Origin: Saccharibacillus sacchari DSM 19268
GTDB taxonomy: Bacteria; Bacillota; Bacilli; Paenibacillales; Paenibacillaceae
Assembly: GCF_000585395.1 (NCBI RefSeq)
Contig: NZ_KK073875.1
Location: 571,186 to 635,185 of the forward strand
Reading direction: 5' to 3'
Length of the DNA: 64,000 nt
Shown: positions 16,092 to 24,472 of the stretch, piece by piece
Layout of the letters: the number at the start of each line of letters is the position of its first letter
Position numbering within the stretch: the first letter of the stretch is position 1
Translations under genes and position numbers: made by a program
The notes under the pieces: model-generated
What the model saw: only the letters and a program-made list of their open reading frames with translations
The model's database searches: none
Told to the model about the DNA's origin: nothing

Positions 16092-16465
16092 TGATCGGTC
16101 TCCCCTTTGCTCCAGCTTTGTTCATACTGTTCAGGTTTGAATCCGATCGTTACATTCGTGCCGTCCGTCACGACCGGTCGCTTGATCAGCATGCCGTTCG
16201 AAGCCAGCAGTTCCGCGCGTTCCTCTTCGTTCAGGTCGGCCAACTTATCCTTGAGTCCGAGCGTCTTGTAGACTTCTCCGCTGACGTTGAAAAACTTTTT
16301 GGATTCCTGACCGCTTTTCGCAAACAGGTCCAGCACTTCATCCTTGGCGGGAGGCTGCTCGTTGATCGGAATCAGCTCCAGCTCATGTCCTTCGTTTTTC
16401 AGCCATTTGATCGCGTTGCGACAAGTGCTGCATTTGGCGTAGTGGTACACTTTTAGTTGGGTCAT
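16088..16465 (-). CDS. ArsC/Spx-family thioredoxin-fold protein (YusI-like)
   Basis: A 125-residue ArsC-family protein. The N-terminus has KVYHYAKCSTCRNAIKWL, a CxxC motif at about residues 12-15, followed by ELELIPINEQPP and the C-terminal MLIKRPVVTDG strand and loop, both standard in this fold. Spx, MgsR, YusI and arsenate reductases all share this pattern. Spx itself contacts RNA polymerase and is about 131 residues; nothing here proves that role, and no ars genes lie nearby, so arsenate reduction is not assumed. It overlaps the exonuclease gene by 4 nt and follows the RluA gene by 9 nt. Confidence 0.83.
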   Translation of the reverse strand: MTQLKVYHYAKCSTCRNAIKWLKNEGHELELIPINEQPPAKDEVLDLFAKSGQESKKFFNVSGEVYKTLGLKDKLADLNEEERAELLASNGMLIKRPVVTDGTNVTIGFKPEQYEQSWSKGETDQ

Positions 16466-16474
16466 CGGTGTCGA

Positions 16475-17431
16475 TCACATCTCTTTCTTTGATTCATCGT
16501 TTTGCAATCGCTGCTTTAACTCTTCCAGGTCAGGCGGAAAAGGGGCTTCGAACGTCATTCGCTCATGCGTGCCGGGGTGAACGAAAGCTAGACGGAATGC
16601 ATGCAAAGCCTGACGACCGAGAAGACCGTCCAGCCGCTCCGAAGCCTGTCGTTCGTCTGCCGTAATCGGAGCGCCAGGCGCATATTTATACATATCGTCG
16701 CCGATCAGCGGACAGCCGATATGCGTCATGTGTACCCGGATTTGATGCGTGCGTCCGCTCTCCAATACAAGCTGCACGAGAGACGCGCGAACTGCCTCAT
16801 ACTGCTCCAATGTGCGGTAACGGGTCGCGGCGGGATAGCCGGACTCGGTGACGATCCGCACATGCGGATTGTCGGGATCGCGGTCGATCGCGCCTTCGAT
16901 TCGGCCGCTTTCCGGCTGCGGGCAGCCATGCACGAACGCGCGGTACATTTTATCCACGGTTCCTGCAATCATCTGCTCGGAAATATGCTGGTGCACGTAC
17001 GGATTCTTGGCAATGGCCAGCACGCCCGACGTTTCGCGGTCCAAGCGATGCACGGGGCGAAAACGCACCTGCTCGCCGCGTTCGCGCCAATGCTGCACGA
17101 CGCCGTTCGCAAGCGTACCCGTATAATGCCCATGCGTCGGATGCACGATTACGCCTGCCGCTTTGTTGATAATCAGCAGATCTCGATCTTCGTACAGAAT
17201 ATCCAGCGACATCTTTTCCGGCAAAATATCATCCGATTCTTCCCGCTCCATCCGAAGTTCGACCACGTCGCCTTCCTGCACGTGCGCGCTGATATAGACC
17301 CGCTCGCCGTTCAGCGTAATGCCTCGTTCGGTCATTTTCAGTCTTGAGGTCAGCTTGCGCGATACGCCGAGACGGGTGCTCATCAACGTCTTGAGCGTCC
17401 AGCCCTGTTCGCGCGCCGTTACGGCATACAC
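16475..17431 (-). CDS. RluA-family pseudouridine synthase
   Basis: A 318-residue pseudouridine synthase with an N-terminal S4-like RNA-binding region (about 20-65: SRKLTSRLKMTERGITLNGE) and the RluA catalytic core. The catalytic aspartate is in HRLDRETSGVLAIAK; VLESGRTHQIRVHM and GDDMYKY are family motifs. It modifies uridines in 23S rRNA or tRNA; the exact site cannot be read. The GTG at 17431 has no clear ribosome site, and the frame stays open upstream to 17503 but has no ATG, GTG or TTG there, so the true N-terminus is uncertain and may use a rare start. Confidence 0.87.
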   Translation of the reverse strand: MYAVTAREQGWTLKTLMSTRLGVSRKLTSRLKMTERGITLNGERVYISAHVQEGDVVELRMEREESDDILPEKMSLDILYEDRDLLIINKAAGVIVHPTHGHYTGTLANGVVQHWRERGEQVRFRPVHRLDRETSGVLAIAKNPYVHQHISEQMIAGTVDKMYRAFVHGCPQPESGRIEGAIDRDPDNPHVRIVTESGYPAATRYRTLEQYEAVRASLVQLVLESGRTHQIRVHMTHIGCPLIGDDMYKYAPGAPITADERQASERLDGLLGRQALHAFRLAFVHPGTHERMTFEAPFPPDLEELKQRLQNDESKKEM

Positions 17432-17499
17432 AATGGGATCGTAATAACCATGCTGCGGCTCGATCCCTTTTTCTCTCGGAAAATCATACGGTTCGATCT

Positions 17500-18090
17500 C
17501 TATTCACCCTGCTCTTGTTCATTTTTATCGTTGGAAAATACGCGGGCACTGCGCACGTATTCCACGTCGTCCACTCTAAGCTTGAGATTGGCGGCGCGTG
17601 CCGCGCTAAAAAAGTAATCCGACAACCGATTCAGATACTTCAGCACTTCCGGATTCACCTCGGACGTATCGGTCAACGCCACTACTCGACGTTCCGCGCG
17701 CCTGCATACCGTTCGGCAAACGTGTAACGCAGCCGCAGGCGGGCTTCCTCCCGGTAAAATGAAGCGTTCCAGCGGCGGATTGTTTGCCTCCAACCGGTCG
17801 ATCCACAGTTCCAATCGCTCGGTCATCGCCGCATGGGTCTTGTACGCTTGCTGCGTTGCCGGCGTATAGGCCAGATCCGATCCGCAATCGAACAATTCCT
17901 GACCGACGACGGCCAGTTGTTCGCGCAGATCCTTGAACCGGTCATCCTGAAGAAGCGACGCGGCCTGGCCGACAAAGCTGTTCAATTCGTCAATCGTGCC
18001 GTACGCTTCCACCTGAGCATCGTCTTTTCGTACTCGCCCTCCGATTACAGACGTTTGGCCGCGATCTCCCGTTTTCGTATAAATGCGCAT
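17500..18090 (-). CDS. PduO-type cob(I)alamin adenosyltransferase
   Basis: A 196-residue ATP:cob(I)alamin adenosyltransferase of the PduO/MMAB type, which makes adenosylcobalamin. Family motifs: RIYTKTGDRGQTSVIGGRV at the N-terminus (ATP loop), YGTIDELNSFVG, LPGGSPPAAALHVCRTVCRRAER (ATP and cobalamin contacts) and LNRLSDYFF. The five-helix bundle length is normal. It is the first clear gene of a minus-strand run with the RluA, ArsC-like and exonuclease genes. No B12 enzyme or transport gene is in the window. Confidence 0.92.
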   Translation of the reverse strand: MRIYTKTGDRGQTSVIGGRVRKDDAQVEAYGTIDELNSFVGQAASLLQDDRFKDLREQLAVVGQELFDCGSDLAYTPATQQAYKTHAAMTERLELWIDRLEANNPPLERFILPGGSPPAAALHVCRTVCRRAERRVVALTDTSEVNPEVLKYLNRLSDYFFSAARAANLKLRVDDVEYVRSARVFSNDKNEQEQGE

Positions 18091-18127
18091 GTCCGCGTCC
18101 TCCCTTCTAGTAGCTTGGTAAAAGCGA

Positions 18128-18670
18128 TTAACCTTCCGTCAGCTTCTGCAATACTTTGACCGCCGCGTCCTTATCCGGTGCATTGACCAGAACGCAAGCC
18201 AGCATATCTTCAGGCACATAGCCCGCATCCTGGAACATCTTCATATCCTTGACCGGAATCCCGAAAAGGTGCTTTTCTTGAACCGCGTCTTTTTCCCCGT
18301 CTTTCAAAACGCCGCTTTCGAAAACGCCGTCCGGATAATCCGCTTGGTCGAAATAGTCGTCGAGCACGATGTGCGCCCCGTCTTTTCCGTAAAGTTCAAC
18401 CGTTTCCCTCGGAAGGATCACGATCGAATTACCCCCTGCCGCGTACTCAACCAGCACTTTTTGCAGATCGAACAACGGCGAATAGTTGAATTCCGCTTTC
18501 AAATCCGGCGCTTCGGCTGTCAGCTTTTCCTGAATGACGTCAATGCCTTCCCGGCTCGACGATCCTTTGTCCGACATAAAGATCAAAACGCCGTCTTCTT
18601 TACCACACCCGGCCAGCAGCATGATCGTCGCGATCAGCAGCAGCCAGATCCCCGCCTTTTTCCGCTTCAC
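18128..18670 (-). CDS. Hypothetical lipoprotein, 180 residues
   Basis: The N-terminus MKRKKAGIWLLLIATIMLLAGC is a lipoprotein signal with lipobox LAGC, cysteine at residue 22. The mature part of about 158 residues is acidic and shows a pattern like one half of a periplasmic-binding fold (VLIFMSDKGSSSREGIDVIQEKL, then SIVILPRETVELYG). I do not recognise the family. It should be anchored to the outer face of the membrane. It lies 37 nt upstream of the adenosyltransferase gene on the same strand and may be cotranscribed with it. Confidence 0.75.
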   Translation of the reverse strand: MKRKKAGIWLLLIATIMLLAGCGKEDGVLIFMSDKGSSSREGIDVIQEKLTAEAPDLKAEFNYSPLFDLQKVLVEYAAGGNSIVILPRETVELYGKDGAHIVLDDYFDQADYPDGVFESGVLKDGEKDAVQEKHLFGIPVKDMKMFQDAGYVPEDMLACVLVNAPDKDAAVKVLQKLTEG

Positions 18671-18800
18671 TCATATTCCTCCTTGGACAATTCCTTTCGT
18701 CACTCATGCGCATGCACGCCATAAAAAGTGTGTCTTAACCAATATATCATACCTGACCGCCTGCAAGCATTTCTGGCACTTTAGCAGCTTGGGCTTAACA

Positions 18801-18838
18801 AAAAAAGGAAGAGCTTCGATGCGAAGTCTCTTCCTTTC
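18801..18838 (-). terminator. Terminator of the Spo0E-like gene
   Basis: AAAGGAAGAG pairs with CTCTTCCTTT around a loop with an inner CTTCG/CGAAG helix; seven Ts follow on the minus strand. It lies between the Spo0E-like gene and the lipoprotein gene. Confidence 0.82.
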
Positions 18839-18903
18839 TGGCCGGTATGTACATGGATTTGGAATGCGTGTGTTGGAGTGAAATCGTACGCTAACCTCTT
18901 CAG

Positions 18904-19152
18904 TCAACGTACGAGTAGCATATATTCGTTGATCTTCAGATCCAGCCGGCTGCTGATTTCGACAACGGTCGCAGCGGTGAACGATTGTTCACGTCCGAAC
19001 GTTTCTTCCATCTGGGCGCGCAAAACCCGAATCTCCTCCTGCAGGAAAAGTTCGCGTTCCGCCATTGCGCCGAAAACCTGAGCATTGCGTTGTACACGTG
19101 ACGGTGCATCGCCTTGTTCATACCTCGGCTTTTGGAACGAAGCGGCAGACAA
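18904..19152 (-). CDS. Spo0E-like aspartyl-phosphate phosphatase
   Basis: An 82-residue protein; Spo0E-type phosphatases dephosphorylate Spo0A~P and hold back sporulation. The family pattern is visible in the C-terminal half: LQEEIRVLRAQMEETFG, then EISSRLDLKINEY, where the S-x-x-LD-x-x-I-N-x-Y signature carries the catalytic-region residues. The N-terminal 30 residues are extra compared with short family members. TTG at 19152 with AAGGGGG seven bases upstream is chosen; an internal ATG at 19065 (MAERELFLQEE) lacks a comparable site. It is monocistronic, with its own promoter and terminator. Which response regulator it acts on is inferred from the family. Confidence 0.78.
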   Translation of the reverse strand: MSAASFQKPRYEQGDAPSRVQRNAQVFGAMAERELFLQEEIRVLRAQMEETFGREQSFTAATVVEISSRLDLKINEYMLLVR

Positions 19153-19191
19153 AAAAATTCCCCCTTGAAAAAGTTACCTGTTCGAGTCCCC

Positions 19192-19220
19192 ATTATATAG
19201 AAGGATTCCAACAAAAGCAA
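19192..19220 (-). promoter_or_regulatory. Promoter of the Spo0E-like gene
   Basis: Minus strand: TTGCTT (19220-19215), 17 nt, TATAAT (19197-19192). The spacing and -10 box are ideal and the -35 box is weak. The start codon lies about 40 nt downstream of the -10 box. Confidence 0.6.
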
Positions 19221-19276
19221 CTTCTTCAAGAAGGAGGTTTTACTCACCTTTTCGGTTTTTTACCCAAATAATACCT

Positions 19277-20518
19277 TTATGCGCCTTCGCGCTTTACTTT
19301 ATAAACAAATTGTCCGATTCGGTCCAGCGCTTCGTTCAATTGGGCTACCGACGTTGCATAAGAGCAGCGCAAGAAGCCTTCGCCGCCGAGTCCGAACACG
19401 CTGCCCGGAACAGCCGCAACCTTATTTTCGACCAACAGCCGCTGCGCAAAGTTTTCCGAGGACAAGCCCGTGGACTGGATACTCGGGAACGCGTAGAACG
19501 CGCCTTCCGGTTCGTGGCACTCCAGACCCGCGTCGCGCAGTCCTTGTACAACGAGGCGACGGCGGCGGTTATACGACTCGACCATCTTGTTCTTTTCGCC
19601 CAGACCGTTAGTCAAAGCTTCCAATGCGGCAACCTGACCCATGACCGGCGCGCACATTACAGTGTATTGGTGGATTTTCAACATGGCGGAGATCAGCTCA
19701 GGGTGTCCGCAAGCATAGCCCATCCGCCAGCCGGTCATCGCGAATGCTTTGGAGAAACCGCTGACGAGAATCGTTCGATCTTTCATCCCGGGTGCAGCAG
19801 CAAAGCTCGCATGCTTGACTGCTCCGTAGCTCAATTCGGCATAAATTTCGTCGGAGATGACAATGAGATCATGCTTTTCCACGACCTTCGCGATCGGCAG
19901 CCAATCTTCGGCCGTCATGGTCGCTCCTGTCGGATTGCTCGGATAACACAGAATCAACACTTTGGACTTCGGCGTGATGCTGGCTTCCAGCGCTTCGGCC
20001 GTCAGCTTGAATCCGTCTTTCGCAAATGTCTCGATCCCCACCGGAATCCCGCCTCCGATCGACGTGATCGGCGAATACGAGATATAGCAAGGCTCAGGCA
20101 CGAGCACTTCGTCGCCCGGACGAATCAAGGCCCGCAGCGCGAGGTCGATCGCTTCGCTGCCGCCTACCGTGACCAGCACCTCTTTTTCCGGATCATAAGA
20201 CGTTCCGAACGAGCTGTCCAGATAAGACGAGATCGCTTCGCGGAGTTCCGGCATGCCGGCGTTCGACGTATACCGGGTGTAACCGCGCTCCAATGAATAG
20301 ACGCAAGCTTCGCGCACATGCCAAGGCGTGACGAAGTCCGGTTCGCCTACGCCGAGCGTGATGATATCCTTGCTCGCGCTCACCAGATCGAAAAACTTGC
20401 GGATGCCCGAAGGCTTGATATCGCGTACCAGCGGCGACAAATAGCGTTCCATCGAGCCATGTTCGGAGTCCGAAGGCTGCTGAGTTCCGTTTACGTTCAA
20501 TTCCCGGTTAGTAATCAT
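19277..20518 (-). CDS. alaT: Class I aminotransferase, alanine transaminase type
   Basis: A 413-residue fold-type I PLP aminotransferase. K257 in SGFSKAFAMTGWRMGY is the PLP lysine; CYPSNPTGA holds the cofactor-contacting Asn, and ISDEIYAEL the Asp that pairs with the pyridine nitrogen. The name rests on context: in Bacillus the pair yugG-yugH (alaR-alaT) has the same order, and here an Lrp-type regulator gene lies 13 nt upstream. By sequence alone it could also be an aspartate or aromatic aminotransferase. An N-terminal extension of about 20 residues is unusual, but AAAGGA nine bases before the first ATG supports it. Confidence 0.82.
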   Translation of the reverse strand: MITNRELNVNGTQQPSDSEHGSMERYLSPLVRDIKPSGIRKFFDLVSASKDIITLGVGEPDFVTPWHVREACVYSLERGYTRYTSNAGMPELREAISSYLDSSFGTSYDPEKEVLVTVGGSEAIDLALRALIRPGDEVLVPEPCYISYSPITSIGGGIPVGIETFAKDGFKLTAEALEASITPKSKVLILCYPSNPTGATMTAEDWLPIAKVVEKHDLIVISDEIYAELSYGAVKHASFAAAPGMKDRTILVSGFSKAFAMTGWRMGYACGHPELISAMLKIHQYTVMCAPVMGQVAALEALTNGLGEKNKMVESYNRRRRLVVQGLRDAGLECHEPEGAFYAFPSIQSTGLSSENFAQRLLVENKVAAVPGSVFGLGGEGFLRCSYATSVAQLNEALDRIGQFVYKVKREGA

Positions 20519-20531
20519 CGTTTCGCATCCT

Positions 20532-21032
20532 TTACGGCGAGATCAGCAGACGGCGATCTTCTTCGTGCTCTTCGAAAATGATCCCGTTTTGCTTGTATTT
20601 TTTGAGTATGAAATGCGTTTTGGTCGACAGGACGGATTCGATCGGCGACAGTTTGTCCGAAACGAAACTTGCGACTTCTTTCAAGCTGAGGCCTTCCACT
20701 TCGACGAGCAGATCGTAAGCGCCCGACATCAGGAATACGGCCTTCACTTGCGGGTACAGGTAAATGCGCTCCGCAATCCCTTCAAAGCCGCGTCCGCGTT
20801 CCGGCGTAATCTGCACTTCGATCAGCGCGGTCACTTTCTCGTCGTTGACCTTGCTTTCGTTCACGACCGTCGCGTATTTCACGATGACGTGATCCTGCTC
20901 CAGCTCCGCGACCGCTTCGCGAACTTCTTCTTCCGACACGTTCAGCATCGTCGCCAGCAGCCCGTGCGTCCGCCGCGCGTCTTCTTCCAACAATTCGAGA
21001 ATATCCAGCTTCAGCTTGTTCGTTTCCTTCAC
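20532..21032 (-). CDS. alaR: Lrp/AsnC-family transcriptional regulator (AlaR-like)
   Basis: A 166-residue Lrp/AsnC regulator. The N-terminal helix-turn-helix covers about residues 8-55 (LDILELLEEDARRTHGLLATMLNVSEEEVREAVAELEQDHVI), followed by the ligand-binding RAM domain with VTALIEVQITPERG, YPQVKAVFLMSGAYDLLVEVEG and the late VLSTKTHFIL strand. Such proteins sense an amino acid. It is the first gene of a two-gene unit with the aminotransferase, matching Bacillus alaR-alaT, in which AlaR activates alaT. That functional link is carried over from the homologous pair. Confidence 0.85.
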   Translation of the reverse strand: MKETNKLKLDILELLEEDARRTHGLLATMLNVSEEEVREAVAELEQDHVIVKYATVVNESKVNDEKVTALIEVQITPERGRGFEGIAERIYLYPQVKAVFLMSGAYDLLVEVEGLSLKEVASFVSDKLSPIESVLSTKTHFILKKYKQNGIIFEEHEEDRRLLISP

Positions 21033-21212
21033 TACGCATGCCTCCAGATGATTTCGCTTGATAAGTGACTCTTACAGTCAGCTTCGACTTGCTTTGTTGT
21101 ACCCCATCTTACCCCAAAAAATGCCCCTCCGCCACCGTCCCCGCCCAATTCAAGCATACCGCCCCTGCCCCAAAAAGCGCTTCGAGCGGATTTTTCGCTT
21201 CTTTCCCCTACC

Positions 21213-21246
21213 CAAAAACCCCCGCTTCCGACGGAAGCAGGGGTTG
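21213..21246 (-). terminator. Terminator downstream of yshE
   Basis: AACCCCTGCTTCC pairs with GGAAGCGGGGGTT (one mismatch) around a 3-nt loop; five Ts follow on the minus strand. Palindromic element copy A lies between it and yshE, so yshE transcripts would read through the element. Confidence 0.75.
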
Positions 21247-21282
21247 AGCTTTTGAAGAAGATTCGATGCGTCGCGCCGACCC

Positions 21283-21442
21283 AGCGGAGGGGGAAGGTTC
21301 AGTGCAGGAGCTAAAGCATTTCGAAGAAATGCACTTCGGAAGCCTATGCTATATTTCGCCTTTGCAGTCGGGAAGCCCCTACTTTAAATATAATCGAGCT
21401 TCCCGACTGCAACACGCGACCGAAACGAACCTTCCCCCGCAG
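21283..21442. repeat. Palindromic intergenic element, copy A
   Basis: Ends AGCGGAGGGGGAAGGTTC and GAACCTTCCCCCGCAG are inverse complements with one unpaired base. The core is a perfect 13-bp inverted repeat, GCAGTCGGGAAGC / GCTTCCCGACTGC. Its tail AACACGCGACCGAAACGA is shared exactly with copy E, and GCATTTCGAAGAAATGCAC with copy B. A 9-bp direct repeat, CGTCGCGCC, flanks it at 21269-21277 and 21449-21457, a possible target duplication. No gene is seen in 21247-21475. Confidence 0.8.
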
Positions 21443-21475
21443 TGCCTCCGTCGCGCCTACTCACCGAATCTTCGC

Positions 21476-21895
21476 TTACAAAACCGAAACTCCGATGACG
21501 TAGGACAGCGACACCGACAAGATCATCGAAATCAACCCCACCGCCCGATTATCGTTCCCGATCTCCTCATCCACCTTGAAAAACGGCGTCACGAACTCGA
21601 ACAGGAAATAAGCCAGAAGCAGCAGCACGAAGCCGACCAACGACCATAACATGCTTTCGTAAATCGTCGAACCCGACTCGATGCAAAAGCGCAAAATATT
21701 GCAGATCCCGAACACCTTGCCGCCGGTCGCCATCGCGACTGCCAGATTCCCTTTGCAGATCTCGTCCCAGCATTTATAACGGGTAACCCATTCGAAAATA
21801 GACAGAAAAACGACCAGCTCCAGAACGGCTACGGAAAAATAAGCGACGGCTGCTCCGATCGGAGTCGCCAACAACGGATCGATAAACGTGTTCAT
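21476..21895 (-). CDS. yshE: DUF350 membrane protein (YshE-like)
   Basis: A 139-residue protein with four hydrophobic segments: about 15-35, 50-68, 80-100 and 115-138. KCWDEICKGNLAVAMATGGKVFGICNILR is the DUF350 signature, with the conserved GN-A-A-GG pattern. Function is unknown. In Bacillus yshE follows mutS2 (mutSB) in the same order and orientation, which supports the name; here the gap to mutS2 is 25 nt, so they are probably cotranscribed. Confidence 0.85.
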   Translation of the reverse strand: MNTFIDPLLATPIGAAVAYFSVAVLELVVFLSIFEWVTRYKCWDEICKGNLAVAMATGGKVFGICNILRFCIESGSTIYESMLWSLVGFVLLLLAYFLFEFVTPFFKVDEEIGNDNRAVGLISMILSVSLSYVIGVSVL

Positions 21896-21920
21896 TGAGT
21901 TCGAGACCTCGTTCCTTCCG

Positions 21921-24284
21921 TTAGTTGAGCTCAGCCACGGTTACCCCGTTGCCGCCCTCGCCATAGTTACCCAACCGGTATGACTTGACGAGCTTATGAC
22001 GACGCAAATGCTCTTGGATACCCGTACGCAAAATGCCCGTTCCTTTGCCGTGAATCAGATACACTTGACCCATATTCGATAAGAACGCTTCATCGAGGAA
22101 GCGATCCGTCTCGATCAAAGCCTCTTCCAGATTCGTGCCCCGCAGATCCAATTCGGAGCGCGTGCTGTCATCCTTGGTGCGTTTGACCGCCGTGACCGGC
22201 TTTTGCTTCGGCGCGGCAACCGGAGCCGTTTGCACGCGTTCGAGCGAGTCGAGCGACACCTTCATTTTCATGATGCCGACCTGTACCAGCGCATCTTTGC
22301 CGTCCAGCTCGATGACATGACCGCGTTGGCCCAGATTCGACAAAATGACTTCGTCGCCTGCGCCGATTTTTTGCGAAGCCTTCGCTCCGGTCGGCTTTTT
22401 GACTTTTTTCACACGTGCTTCAGGTTCGGCTTCATCCAACTGTCTGCGAGCCGCGATCAGCTTATGCTCCTTGACCGAAGCCCCTTCCTCCATCGCCAGA
22501 CGGCGCAGCTCGGATACCACCTCGTCGGCTTCCTTGCGCGCTTTGGCGATGATGTCTCGCGCTTCGTTCTCGGCTTTTTCGAGTCTGGCTTCGCGCTGGG
22601 ATTCCTGCTTCTCCAGTTCGCGTTCGTGCCGGGTACGCAGCTCTTCCATCTCGCGGCGCAGACGCTCGGCTTCTTCGCGCTCCGCTTCCGCCCCGAGCCG
22701 GTTTTCTTCCAGCGCGCTGATCATGTTCTCGACGCGCAGGTCTTCTTCTTTGACCTCGCCGCGAGCAAAGCTCAAGATTTTGCCCGGCAGTCCCAGACGC
22801 TCCGCGATCGCGAACGCGTTGCTTCGTCCCGGCACGCCGACCAGCAGTCGGTATGTCGGACTGAGCGTTGCCACGTCGAATTCCATGCTTGCGTTGATGA
22901 CGCCGTCACGCTCGTACGCATAGGCTTTTAGCTCGCTATAGTGGGTCGTGGCGACCATGCGGCAGTTGAACTGGTGAATGTATTCCAGAATCGCGATCGC
23001 CAGCGCCGAACCTTCGGCCGGGTCCGTGCCTGCGCCGACTTCGTCGAGCAGGACCAGGCTTTTCGGCGTCATGTCTTTCAGAATGCGGATAATGTTCGTC
23101 ATATGGCTGGAGAAGGTACTGAGACTTTGCTCGATGCTCTGTTCATCGCCGATATCGGCGTAAATCGCGTCGAACACGCAAAGTTCGCAACCCTCATCGG
23201 CAGGCACGAACAATCCGGACATCGCCATCATGCTGAGCAAACCGATTGTTTTTAACGTAACGGTTTTGCCGCCCGTATTCGGTCCCGTCACGATGATGCT
23301 GGAAAAGTCTCCGCCCAGCTCGACGTCAAGCGGAACGACGGCTTTCGAGTCGATCAGCGGGTGACGGCCTTTGCGAATGCGCAAATAGCCGCGATCGTTC
23401 ATGGTCGGCTCGGTAGCTTTCATCCGGTGAGCCAGACGTCCCTTTGCAAAAATAAAGTCCAACTGCGCCAACACGTCTACGTCGTACGCCAGCAGATCTG
23501 ATTGTTCGCCGACGGCTGCCGTCAGCTTTTGCAGAATGATCTCGACTTCTTGAATCTCGCGCAGCTTGGTCTCGCGCAGCTTGTTGTTCATCGCGACAAT
23601 CGCTTCCGGCTCGATGAACATCGTCGCGCCCGAGCTGGATTGGTCGTGCACGATGCCGCCGAAGTGCGAGCGGTACTCGGACTTCACCGGAATAACGAAG
23701 CGGTCGCCGCGGATCGTGATCAACTGATCCTGAAGCATTTTCGCTACGCTGGACGAACGGATCATCGACTCCAGCTTTTCGCGGATACGGGATTCCCCGC
23801 CTCGCAGCTCGCGCCGGATATTGGCAAGCGTCGGGCTGGCGGAATCCATCACTTCGGCGGATTCGCCGATGCACGAATTGATAAGACGCTCCAGCTCTTT
23901 TTGCTCCGAGATCAGCTCGGCAAGCCCGTCAAGAAGCTCAACCGGATGCTCCTCGTGCACGGTCTGGATAAATCGGCGCAAACGACGCGAACCGTACAGC
24001 GTCGTTGCGATGCCGAGCAGCTCGTGCGGGTTCAGCATGCCGCCGATTCGCGCGCGCTGCACGGCCGGACGGATATCGACGATGCCGCCGAACGGCGGAG
24101 ATCCTTTCAAACGGTCGACGTGAAACGCTTCGTGCGTCGCTTGAAGCAGCTTCTGTACCGACGACAGGTCGGTATCCGGCTTCAATGCGCGCGCGGCTTC
24201 TTTGCCGAGCGACGTCTGCGCCTGATCGGCCAGCGCGCTCGAGATGCGTTCATATTGCAATATTTCGAATATTTTATCGTTCAA
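21921..24284 (-). CDS. mutS2: Endonuclease MutS2
   Basis: A 787-residue MutS2 protein. It has the MutS core and clamp (1-300), the ABC-type ATPase with Walker A TGPNTGGKTVTLKT and Walker B SLVLLDEVGAGTDPAEG, a charged coiled coil (about 510-620), and a C-terminal Smr nuclease domain with LDLRGTNLEEAL and IHGKGTGILR. MutS2 does not take part in mismatch repair; it limits recombination and, in Bacillus, rescues collided ribosomes. The start is a TTG 11 bases after AAGGAG. It is normally next to zapA, cvpA and polX; here a diguanylate cyclase gene is the upstream neighbour. Confidence 0.95.
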   Translation of the reverse strand: MNDKIFEILQYERISSALADQAQTSLGKEAARALKPDTDLSSVQKLLQATHEAFHVDRLKGSPPFGGIVDIRPAVQRARIGGMLNPHELLGIATTLYGSRRLRRFIQTVHEEHPVELLDGLAELISEQKELERLINSCIGESAEVMDSASPTLANIRRELRGGESRIREKLESMIRSSSVAKMLQDQLITIRGDRFVIPVKSEYRSHFGGIVHDQSSSGATMFIEPEAIVAMNNKLRETKLREIQEVEIILQKLTAAVGEQSDLLAYDVDVLAQLDFIFAKGRLAHRMKATEPTMNDRGYLRIRKGRHPLIDSKAVVPLDVELGGDFSSIIVTGPNTGGKTVTLKTIGLLSMMAMSGLFVPADEGCELCVFDAIYADIGDEQSIEQSLSTFSSHMTNIIRILKDMTPKSLVLLDEVGAGTDPAEGSALAIAILEYIHQFNCRMVATTHYSELKAYAYERDGVINASMEFDVATLSPTYRLLVGVPGRSNAFAIAERLGLPGKILSFARGEVKEEDLRVENMISALEENRLGAEAEREEAERLRREMEELRTRHERELEKQESQREARLEKAENEARDIIAKARKEADEVVSELRRLAMEEGASVKEHKLIAARRQLDEAEPEARVKKVKKPTGAKASQKIGAGDEVILSNLGQRGHVIELDGKDALVQVGIMKMKVSLDSLERVQTAPVAAPKQKPVTAVKRTKDDSTRSELDLRGTNLEEALIETDRFLDEAFLSNMGQVYLIHGKGTGILRTGIQEHLRRHKLVKSYRLGNYGEGGNGVTVAELN

Positions 24285-24472
24285 GAACGTGACAACTCCT
24301 TATCGGTTCTGGAGCCTGGACTTGCGCTCCGTCCCTTGATTATAGCGGATTCCTATCGGCGAAACCATGATCGCGTGCCGATGCTTCTCGGCAGACGAAA
24401 GCCCTCCCGCGTTCGGCGTCGCCGGGTTTTGGGGAGGGACTGCCGATTCTGAACTTTTCTTCTATGGATGTT

